From Daedaleopsis sinensis (taxonomy: Eukaryota > Basidiomycota > Agaricomycetes > Polyporales > Polyporaceae): DNA of 64,000 nt. The stretch covers positions 3,844,001 to 3,908,000 of the forward strand of contig CM066300.1 in the NCBI GenBank assembly GCA_033807695.1, written 5' to 3'. The position numbers were made by a program, and so were the translations under genes. The stretch's first letter is position 1, and every line of letters begins with the position of its first letter. Shown here one piece after another: positions 46,493-56,458 of the stretch. The notes under the pieces were generated by a model. That model searched no databases. It worked only from the letters and a program-made list of their open reading frames with translations, and was not told the origin of the DNA.

Positions 46493-47244
46493 CTACAGCA
46501 CCAGAAGACCGAACGCGAGACCCGCGAAGCCCGCTATTGACGCAGCCGACGCCGAAACGGACGCAGCACCATTCTTCGACGCACCTCCACCTGTCGCGAG
46601 CGGGTTCGAAACATTCCCCGAACCGGTGCCATCTGAAGTGGGCTCTGAGCCTGGTGAGGTAGCGGTGGGGTCGGAGCCGCCAGCAGTGGGAGACGACCCG
46701 GAGGGCAGGGTGACTGGCTCGGGGGTAATGTTCACGCCCACCTGCTGACACGCCTGCTGGTACTCTGCAGAAAGCGTGATGTGAGCTTGATACAGGTAAG
46801 CAGGCGTAATGCTAGAGGGCACGTACCCTGCAGACTGCTCTGGGCTTGTGCGAAGATGTCATCGTTTCCCGGGATGGCGAGGACGCATTCGAGACAGTTG
46901 TGGAGGCCTTGGTTGATGGCGTCTGTGCACAGGCAGCTAACGTTCGGACAGCTCTGCAATGCGAAGGGTGAGCATTAATCGTTGTTTGCCCGCTGCTACA
47001 TGGACTGACGCTGAGAGAGTTCAAGATAGTCGCACAGTCTGATTGGCACTGGGCGGGAACGTCCGAGGGGTCGAAGCCTGCTGTTTGCCTCTTCAGGAGA
47101 CCGGCGAGCGACGAGCGGCCGACAGAGGCGGACGCGGCCGCTGTGCGCACGTTGAGGGTGAGGGACGCGTTGTCATCTCGTGTGACTAGTTGACTTACCC
47201 TGCCCAACGAGGAGTGCTAGGGGGATAAGCGAGGAAGCGTGCAT
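46493..47244 (-). CDS. Secreted eight-cysteine GPI-anchored protein
   Basis: Four exons, 5' to 3': 47244-47199, 47140-47010, 46953-46827, 46764-46493, giving 191 residues. A signal peptide (MHASSLIPLALLVGQ) precedes a Kex2-like LLKRQ site. The mature domain has eight cysteines: C-x3-C-x9-C-x4-C-x-C-x10-C-x2-C and a final C in YQQACQQVG, close to but not identical with the CFEM pattern. A Ser/Thr/Gly-rich linker follows, and the C-terminus is hydrophobic (SIAGFAGLAFGLLVL) as for a GPI signal. It is presumably a cell-surface protein. The gene sits between the repeat units and DUF2235 copy 3. A TATA-like TTATAA lies about 90 bp upstream. Confidence 0.85.
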
Positions 47245-48438
47245 TGCAACAAGCGGCTGTCGGGCGACAAGATGGACGTGTGCAGGGACGGACACTGGGT
47301 GTCTGACTGTCCATGCACCCCCTGCTCCATCCTTATAAAGGCCGACGACAACTGGCCATGCTATGCAGAGAAGGTACGCGCGACCCAGCCTGTCAGCATA
47401 CGCCCTCGACGGATGCGAAGGCTTGTGACTTTGTCGACGAGAATGTCCTGATGATGTCCACCAGCGGCGAGACGGTATCCACTGCCGGGCTGCATGAATA
47501 GAGCAACACCGGCCAGATCGACAGGCTTACGCACAGCCCGGCTGATTACCCGCTACAAGTTCCGTACAGTTGACAGTTAGCTGAATCGAAGACGCCAAGC
47601 TCGCAAATCCCCTACCGATACTTACTACATAGGAAGCGTCAGCATGCATCCCGTGTTCCTTCCCCTTCCAGCGAGAGTCGACATGCATCGTCGACATCTT
47701 GACCTGCATGGACGATACTGTCTCGGGCAGACCAGGACAGTAAGGTGGCATGCCGGCATGTGTTGCTGTACCTGACTGGTAGTCCTGTGAGTCTGTCAAT
47801 CAGAAGCTATAATCTCGCGTCGTAATGATTGACTCCCACATTAATGCACCGCGCTCTACGGAGTTCCCTCGCAAATAGCGATCTTGAACGGAGCAAGCAC
47901 CTGCAGCTGTGGAACGTGGGTGTGGGGCCTAGGGGGATCGAACCCAGTAAGAAGATGCACGAGTTGATGGAGATGAGGAGTTCATTGAGATTCGTGGCCT
48001 CTCAGCTGCATCCAGCTCTCCCTCGTTGGGTACCGCGCTATCAACGACGCCAAGGCACGGAATCGAGCGGCACACGGGGCACGTCATGGCCGAACTAAAC
48101 ATATCACGGCAACAGAGACACTCTCGTATGCACGAACACAAACGGTCGACGACGAGCACTGCAGTTTGGCAGTTATGTCAGAAAGCGGTGGGTTCTCAAC
48201 TTCTCGTGGGTGCGCCGAGCTTCAGCCCGGATAGGCGTCTTGATATAGTGCTCTTCATGGACGGCGGGCATCTTCCAAATCGACCAGAGGATGTAAGAAT
48301 TAGTGCATGGTATATATGGAGGATGACATCAACTAGATTACTCGTCTGGTAAGTATAGTCCGATTGGAGCAGGAGTCACAAGCAAAGGAGCAGCGTTCAG
48401 CGAATGATTTACTGTACATAGATGACTGCCATGGCTAC
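47245..48438. other. Intergenic between the eight-Cys gene and DUF2235 copy 3
   Basis: It contains the promoter of the eight-Cys gene and the 3' region of copy 3. A tRNA-T-arm-like string at about 47936-47951 does not fold into a tRNA. No gene is supported. Confidence 0.4.
47334..47340 (-). promoter_or_regulatory. TATA box of the eight-Cys protein gene
   Basis: CTTTATAAGG on the minus strand lies about 90 bp upstream of the ATG at 47244. Confidence 0.5.
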
Positions 48439-50441
48439 TCAGTCGACCCAGACTGGCTCGTGTTTGAATACCGCCTTGGGAGTGTATGTGCCATCTTTGA
48501 GGTCTTGCGCCTCCATGCGGATCTTCACGCTTCGGTGCACATAGAAAGGTGTGTGGCCCTTCGGAACCTTCCTCCCAACTCCCATGTGTGGGCTGCGGAT
48601 GTTCGCACGACAAGGTTAGCGTGCTCCAAACACCGAGACGGGGTGGAAATGGCGTGCTTACGGCGTAACCTTGTACCAGTGCTTCTTCGTTCCTGGTATG
48701 ATCTCGAGCACCCACCAGAACCACGCCAGCGAGAGCTGGTCGTACAGTGGCGAGAGCGCGTCGCGCACTTCGTGGTCTTCTTCGGTCGATATCGACACGG
48801 GTTCTGCGACGCTGTCGTGGTGCTCGGGCTCTGGCTTCAGCGACGGGGGACGAGGCTGGACGACAGGGTGGAGCGCCGCGGGGTCAAGGCCGATGCGCTT
48901 CAGCAGCTCGCCGTGGAAACGGATACCAGTGTTCATCTTGAAACACTCGCGGATCATCCATCGAAGCGGGATACGCGCGAGCGTATGGGGCGTCTCGTCC
49001 CGCACACTACCTCCGCCGACATCTGTAGCAGGTCACTGAGTTCGATGCGCGCGAAGGTGGTGATAATCGCAACGTACCGCAGTGACACCCGGCGAACCAT
49101 ACTTCCAAGACGTCTGTCTCTCCATGATAATCTCCCTCGTCGAACTCATGCTCCAATCGTTTCTTTTTGCCGCTCTTCTTCTGCACCGGGACGGCCTCCG
49201 TACCGTCGCGGGTCGCGTAGGTGGTGTCGTGCTTAGGCATATCTCCAGGTTGTGTGCCGAGCGTCGCCTCCTCTGGCGATGTACGGCGATACAGGGCTGG
49301 CTTGAAACGCACGCGATGCTCGTCCAGTGCCAAGGCATGTCTGAACACGCGTACGGCAGTGTTGGATCGCGTAAATGGAAGTGTCCGAGGTATTATGCCG
49401 ACAGATGCCACTGTGTCCCTGAAGATACACATGAAGTCAGGGAGGGAGAGAGGATACTGATACACCCACCAAACCCCGATGAACTCGATATCCACGTCGA
49501 TCGAGAAAGCCTTCTTGAACTTCGTAGACTGAGCCCACCCCTGCGGGTCATCGCGTGCGAACATTTTGTAGGCGAACGGAACTTGCTGGTGATTGCAAGT
49601 AGGTAGCAGTCCGACCTGCGACTGTATAAACACTCTGTGTGAGGACTGGTACAGGTCGTCACGAACCTTGTGAACCATTCCGGCCAGCGCGCGTGCCGTG
49701 TATGCCCCTCGAGAAAAGCCGAACAGACAGATCTTATCGCCAGCTTGGTCTGATGTGACAAGTCCGTCAAATAACTTCCAGGTGAGTGATCAATCGCCAC
49801 GCACAATTCTGCATCAGGAATTCATAACCAGCTATTGACGATGTCAGGAGGTGAAGAAATTGCGAGGGAGTTTTTCCTCACCCATGACATGAGCCCCGAG
49901 GTTCCAGGCGACCATCTCATCCAGAAGCTTGTCGAGTCCAACCTTGAACCTGTTGACATGCTGGGTGTGGGAAGTGTACGTTCCAATCCCTGGCTGTAGC
50001 ACACGCTCACTGAGTAAGCCTCGTGTAGAACCGGCAGAACCAGCAAAACCGGCACGGACCTGGTAGTAGACCATTTGCTCCTGCCTGTCGTCCTTTTTCA
50101 GCAGGCTGAAGAACGTCACGACGTTAGAGTTCTAGTACGGTAGAAATGGCATTAGACTGGTTTTACGAACACCAGGGAGAAGGAGAAAAACGTACATCGG
50201 CATCGAATTGATCGCCCGTACCGTCAAAGCAGAGGACGAGGGTGCGCGCCGGGTGGGACGGAGGGACGACGTCCCAGTTTGCAGGCCAGTCGCCCCCCGG
50301 CGACTCCGAGGTCATGCCAGTCGAGCTGGACGCTGTTCGATGTCTGTCCCACATGGGGCTCCCCGGAGAGCTCGAGGCGGTGGACATGGTTCTCTGCGGG
50401 GTAGACGAAGGGAGCGGGGGTGCTGGTGTGGCGGGAGGCAT
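48439..50441 (-). CDS. DUF2235 alpha/beta hydrolase, copy 3 of 4
   Basis: Nine exons with the same junctions as copies 1 and 2: 50441-50196, 50131-50060, 49993-49882, 49831-49805, 49749-49667, 49615-49470, 49418-49078, 49022-48662, 48592-48439, giving 513 residues. Several exons are identical in length to copy 1 (72, 27, 83, 146, 341 and 154 nt), so these two are probably the closest pair. Motifs: [66 protein letters not shown] and terminal PVWVD. The exon 7 insert is Lys-rich (KKSGKKKR). No signal peptide or transmembrane segment is evident. The N-terminal 60 residues are Ser/Pro-rich and disordered. Confidence 0.93.
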
Positions 50442-51781
50442 ATCTGAGTGCGGCTGGTTGGAGGCGAGAAAACGGCCGTCCTTTATCGAGGGTTATGTAC
50501 CCGTTGGTCGGCAGACGACGAACGTGGACGCGGAGTCGGTGACTTAGTACCAGCTCCGGGGGGCGGGATCGAGCGTAGAGCGGGGACCGAGAACAATCGT
50601 CGGGCTGGGTATGGAGGTCGAACGACCTAATACAGGCTCGCTATAAGCAAAGGATTGTTCGAGGAGCACGGACATTCGCGATTTCACCCTCTTCTGACAG
50701 TCGCCCGTGGTCAGTACGAGACGTGAAGCGAACAGGGAAGACGGCATCAACTCACAATTCATTCATTCTCCGGGAGGGAAAGTGCGAGTTCCACGGAGAA
50801 GACATGCACGCGCTCCGGTGCTCAAGGGGCATTCATTATTCAATGTCGACGACCGTACCATCCACGGCGACGTATGTTCCCAGAGGCATTCGATAAGCCA
50901 TACGTTCCAGCACCACCGCCACCACCTTGGGTCCGACTCGGCTGGACTCGGTCCTCCTCCAGATGTATCGTAGTGCTGCTGTGAGTCGTTCGAGATACCG
51001 TTTCTGATTTACCGCCTCCTGATAGAGATCAGTCACCCCAGAAAGCACATGGACAAGCGGAGAAGGTGCTGGGATGCATTCTGCACCCTCTTAGACAAGT
51101 AGCATGCAATCGAGAGTTTTGCGAAGCACCGGGCGGCTCGCCAGCAACTTGGGTTCCCTGCCTGAGTGCTGTCTGGTAGTGGGGTGCCAGTGACCTATCC
51201 GAGTAAGCGTGAGATGTAGACGTGTGCGCCATGAGACCGTGCTCCTCTTTGACTCACTTCCTGGGACCGAGGCCGCCCGACGTAGTGGTTCGAAACAAGT
51301 GCAGAGCCAAACAGGCGCTCTCACACAGGATGAGTAGTCTGTGCGCTAACATGGGGTCGTTAATGCGGCGGCATTCATCATGTCGTCCTCATGCAATGGA
51401 ATGGTGCTAAGCGGACATCCCCGGAGGATCGATCGATCACTCGTGGGGACGTGGAAAGTGGATTCAGACCGGGACGGGTAGCCGTCATGCTTGTCAAATC
51501 CATTATTGACTAAGTAAGGTCATTAGTACAAGTACTATCTGGTCGTAAACTATCTTCATGGCCGGTGCTCGTCATACATACATGAGAATAATGATACAAT
51601 GTGGGCAGCCAAGTCGTTACTAAGAATTCACCTAGTCAACGGCGATGGCGCTGCCGAGCACTTGTCGTGCATAGGTGAACGTCACCTATCCAAAAGCTCA
51701 ATACGAGCCAACGCGCAGTCCAGCTACAACCAGTGCAGATGCACCCAGGGAGCTGAAACGTCGCTAGAAGGACCCTGCCTC
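50442..51781. other. Intergenic between DUF2235 copies 3 and 4
   Basis: One minus frame, 51048-50836 (LYQEAVNQKRYLERLTAALR then PLGTYVAVDGTVVDIE and a stop), reads as coding but has no recognisable partner exons or family. Nothing else is seen. Confidence 0.35.
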
Positions 51782-54608
51782 TCAGTCCACATAGATCGGC
51801 TGCATGTGCTGACCCCAAACTGCGCGAGGTTTGTATGGTCCCCCAGGGAGGTTCTTAGCCTCCATCCGCATCTTCACACTCCGGTGCACCAAGAAGTGCG
51901 GTGCCTCCGGCGGAATTGTACGCCCGCGTCCGAGGTTGAACCTATTTTGATAAGAAAAGCAACCAGCCGTCGTTAGCACGGCAGACGAGCATCTCCCAAT
52001 AGCAGCGGGATAAACGACAAGAGCAGGACTCACGAAGTGTACTTTGTCCACTGGTTGTTCGGCAGCTGCTTGCGCTGCTTGATCGGAACAAGCTCGAGCA
52101 GCCACCACCACGGCTTGAGCGAGAGTTGGTCGTAGATCGGGCACAGCGCGTCCGTGCGTTCCTCGTTCTCCTCGTTCACCGACAACTCCGGCTCGTGATC
52201 ATGCTCGTGCTCGTGCTCGGCATCAGAGTCGGGGTAGTGCGCCTTCCCCCCTTTCCCGGGCGGGGCGGCCACCGTGTCGACGAGCGTGCGCGTGGTCGAG
52301 ACCGAAACATGACGCATGTGCGCCGGTACCCGAGCTATCGCGTTGGCACCCGCATTCAAGGACAGCGCCTCGGCCGCGTGCCGCATGCGCTGTTCGACAT
52401 CCTCCCGCGGCCGCTCGGCGGGCGTCGGCGGGTCGAACGAGATGCGCGGGGACGGCAGGAGCGGCGGGATTTGGGGCGCGTGCCCGAGCCCAGGGCCGTA
52501 CGCGATGCCGGTCTTCGAAATCGGCCAGAGCGCCGCCGGGTCGAGGCCGATGTCCTTGAGGAGCTCGGCGTGAAAGCGGATGCCGGTGTTGGTGCGGAAG
52601 CACTCGCGGATCATCCACCGCAGCGGGATGCGCGCGAGAGAGTGCTTCTCCGTGTCGAGCACGGATCCACCGCCGACGTCTGCAGTGGACAGTTCGGTCA
52701 GCCGCCGCTTGGTGTGATAGGATGCTGCGAAGCGACTGGCAGCAGCATGATGCTGAGGTGCTCACCACAGTGACAGCCCGCGAACCAGACCTCCTTCACG
52801 TCCGTCTCGCCTTGGATGATCTCACCCTTGTTGAATTCTTGCTCCTCTTCCGTGAGCCGCTTTCCCTTCTTGCGCATGAGGGTACGCAGCGTGTCGAAGC
52901 GGCTCTTGGCGTCGTGCCATAACTTGGTGCCCGCCTGACCCGCGCTCTTGGCAGCGCTGTCTACGGCATGAGCAGCTACTTCCACAGCGGCCTCCGCGTC
53001 CTTGGCGACGGCTTCGACGACCACAGCGGCCTCCTTCTCGACCTCATTCCCTCCGCTGCTACTACCTTGCTTCTCTTTCTCCACTCCCACCGCTGCCGCC
53101 GTACCCTCTATCGTTCCGGAGGACGTACTAGTAACAACGGCGGCGGTGGCGGCAACGGTTGTAGACGTCGAGGAAGGCTCCGTCATGTGTTTCATAAGAC
53201 TCGCGAGGCGCGACGGCGACATTGACTTGGACTTGGAAGTGGAGTTCGAGCGCGAGTGCGAGCGACGCGCACGCGTGTTGCTCGCGCTCCGGTGCGTGGG
53301 ACGAGGCATATCGCCCGGGTGCGTTCCCTGCTCGCGTTCCCACTTGGACGGGCGCTGGTAATGGTTCGCCTTGAACTTTGCGCGGCGTTCATCGAGCGAG
53401 AGCGCGTGACGGAAGGTGCGGATTGCCGTATTGGATGTGGTGAATGGAAGCCTGTGGGGTATCACGCCGACCGAGCACACCGTGTCCCTGCATGAACGGA
53501 AGCAAAGTAGGTGTGAGCGCAGGGTCGGGAATCGTGATGACGGCGCGGGGATGCTGCTACGACAGGGCTACCATCGGCCGTGACAATTGCCGACGTCAAG
53601 GAGGAATGGACTGACCAGACACCGATGAATTCAATGTTGATATCGATGCAGAATGCTTTTTTGAACGCGGTACTCTGCTTCCAGCCCAGTGCATCGGTGC
53701 GGGAGTACATTCTGTACGCGAACGGTATTTGCTGGCGATTGTGCGCCGGCAAGAGACCGACTTTGTGAACCATTCCGGCGAGGGCACGCGCGGTGTAGGC
53801 ACCGCGGGAAAACCCGAACAGACAGACTTTGTCGCCCGCTTCATCTGTGAATTTCGTACAACGCGAACAATGGAAGTTCGTTATATGAGTGGGCCGTCTG
53901 GCGATATGAAAACGCAGCACGCACAGTTTTGCATTAAGAACTCATATCCGCCTTCATGAATCAGTCATCAGGATGAGCGGGATATTTGGACAGCAACGAT
54001 GAATGGACGCACCCATGACGTGGTCCGCGAGATTCCAGGCAACCATCTCATCGAGGGTCTTCGAGATCGCTTGGCCGACCGAAGTGACAAGTTGTGGACT
54101 CGTGTAGGTCCCGATACCGGTCTGTTGTAATGATTATGCGGAAGGGCCGGGGTTAGTGGCTCGGCGATCGACACAGGGGTACGACGTCGACGTCACTGAC
54201 CTGATAGTATACCATCTGCTCCCGACGATCATCGCGTTTGAGCAAGCTGAAGAACTTGACTACGTTTGAGTTCTACGGATCAGGGCACACGAGGTTAGCA
54301 CAGCTCGTGCACAGGTAGCCGATGCGAGGCAAGCACAGGACGGTGGCGTCATCGGGCACGGAACAAGGAATACGCACGTCTGAGTCGAATTGGTCTCCGG
54401 TGCCGTCGAAGCAAAGCACGAGTGTGCGGGGGGCATGGGGATCGTACGGCGGGATGATATCGTTGTCGCCAGTCTCGCTGGACGACGAGTGTATGCTTGA
54501 TGGCGTTGCAGGACGCAAGTGAGTGGGCGCCTCGGAGGAGGAGCGGGAAACGGGGAACTGCGAGAGGTTTTGTGGGTTGGCGGCGGAAGTTTCGCTGACG
54601 TTGAACAT
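51782..54608 (-). CDS. DUF2235 alpha/beta hydrolase, copy 4 of 4 (expanded)
   Basis: Eight exons, 5' to 3': 54608-54378, 54272-54201, 54121-54013, 53951-53925, 53844-53616, 53487-52766, 52679-52034, 51941-51782, giving 731 residues, about 200 more than its paralogues. Exon 5 (229 nt) equals exons 5 plus 6 of the other copies (83+146), so one intron has been lost. The exon after VW-DTVCSVG has a Ser/Arg then Ala/Lys/Glu-rich insertion ([27 protein letters not shown]); the exon carrying DVGGGSV has a second insertion with a His/Glu run ([10 protein letters not shown]). Catalytic motifs are intact ([23 protein letters not shown]). The terminus is PIYVD. A tandem TATA lies 80 bp upstream. Confidence 0.93.
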
Positions 54609-54688
54609 GACGAGGCGTGAAGCTGGAAGAGAAAGGTCGTAAGAGGTCGTGAGGAGATAGAAACCAAGAGGCGGGGTGATATATAGGG

Positions 54689-54696
54689 ATATATAG
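54689..54696 (-). promoter_or_regulatory. TATA box of DUF2235 copy 4
   Basis: CTATATAT on the minus strand at 81-88 bp upstream of the ATG at 54608; a second copy lies at 54679-54686. Confidence 0.55.
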
Positions 54697-56367
54697 CGCG
54701 TCGGAAGAAGCGTACCCATATGGTATGTTATTATGGGGACAACGCCGACAAGCGTTCTCGGCGGCGGCGGTGCAGAGATGCTGGGATGTTGGGCGGGCTC
54801 GGCGGAGCGGGGTGGAGGCTCTGACACTGGCGTTGGACCGGCAGATGGGCACCGGAGCGTGAATGATCGGCGCTGGACCGCGGAGGACCGGACGGGGATA
54901 AGAGAGCGAGACGAGCGAGACGGACCAAGAGGTGCTCGGAGGAGAGGGGCGAACGTGAAGAGCCTCGATTGGCGGTGAAACAGTGAAGATATATTATAAC
55001 TCGACGCTATATGCGGATTACGGATAGGTTCTTGTCCGACCCGGTGGTTTCTACAGGCGAAGTAGCTTCGAAGAGATCCAAGAAGCCAAGCCCGCATAGC
55101 TCTGTGTACTAGTTCGAATCTACTGGCCGCCCGTGGCGATTCATTAAGGTAGCACTTTGTGTGGAGACAAAAGCTGACAAAAGTGGGATAGCGGGGCAGT
55201 CGGTGACAGGCGTCCGAGTCGGTGGGCGCGCGCGATGCGGTGGGGGTGGAGAAGCTTGCCCGCAAGAAAGAGGGAGAGTTTCAAGTGAAATCATGACCAC
55301 ATGTTGACAGACATCCGAAGCAGTTCGGACGTCGACGTGATGCACTGGACCGTCAGAACACACAGTTCAATCAAGCTCGAGCACAGGGAACAGAAAGCAT
55401 ATCTTTGAAAGCACTCTAGAGAGAGACTGCGTAGGCAGCGGTAGTCTTCATGGTCACCGACAGCAAGACCAATGCTTTGCATGCAGAACGGAAGCTCGGA
55501 CGACGCGGATTCCGTGGGCAGAGGGGGAAAGACGCTGGCCACATTGATCACATGGCAGGAATAGGGATGTCATCGGGAAGTACCGGGAAGTCCCCTAAGT
55601 GGGCGTCTACCTGTGCAGCCGCCCAAGAGCCGGCGTCGCGGATGCTGTCGACGCTCGTGAGTCGTCCTGTACCTACCGCTCCTCCTCGGATCTCCCTCCT
55701 CCGACTTCCGACACAGACACGGAATCACTGTCCTCAAGTCTCATCTAGCTGCACACCGGCGTTCACTTGGCTTGGATAGCCATCACAGCCGCCCCTCCGT
55801 AGAGATGCTATGCAACATCGCTAAGCGCCCTCTCCGGGTGCATGCCTGGCCATGGGAAGGAACAAGGTCCTGTGCCACAAGCCTGTGCTGTTATCAGTAA
55901 ACAGTTGACCAGGAAGCGTTGCCGCAGCAGCGCGAATGTGAAGAAGTCTTCCTCCTGACCGACAATAATGAAGGCGGAATGCTTTAAAGGTGTCGACAGT
56001 CCCGTTCAATCTCAGACTGAGGCTAGTTCTGTGGCGGACGAATGACACCTACCCCCCTTTCGCGGCTGCATTTACCATGAGCTAGTGGTCTGGTCCAACA
56101 CGCAACGCGTGTCGATAGCATATCCGATATATATGCAGATCCGCTGTATTATTTCGCTCTCATCCGAGCGTCCATTCAGGCGCTGTCTCGTTACATCCCA
56201 AAGGTGTGTCCTCCGCCCACCGGCTGTGTATATTCGTTTCTCGTCCCCTCTCCAATCGCTCCCCATCCCCGGCCCTTGCACGGCGATTGCAATCTCCGGT
56301 CGACAGCTCTTCCCCTCCATCCTGCCGCTCTCCAGCTCTCGATTCGGCCAGGCTGTCGTCGATTCTC

Positions 56368-56374
56368 TATATTA
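56368..56374 (+). promoter_or_regulatory. TATA box of the Ppo-type oxygenase gene
   Basis: TATATTA lies about 85 bp upstream of the ATG at 56459, followed by a CT/CA-rich leader. Confidence 0.5.
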
Positions 56375-56458
56375 GCTCAACCTCGCGCTCACCCACCCTC
56401 AACACCCTCACCCCAACCCACAGCTACTCCTTTGAACCCACGACGCACTCTTCAGAAC

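Larger units (their letters stand above)
54609..56458. other. Divergent intergenic region, DUF2235 copy 4 and Ppo
   Basis: It holds the promoters of copy 4 (minus) and the oxygenase gene (plus). Open frames around 55109-55779 show no motif or splice-consistent structure. Confidence 0.4.

Noticed and set aside
47925..47960. tRNA-like T-arm string GGGTTCGATCCC on minus
   Set aside because: Only three stem pairs form, and no acceptor, D-arm or anticodon arm can be found at the right distance.
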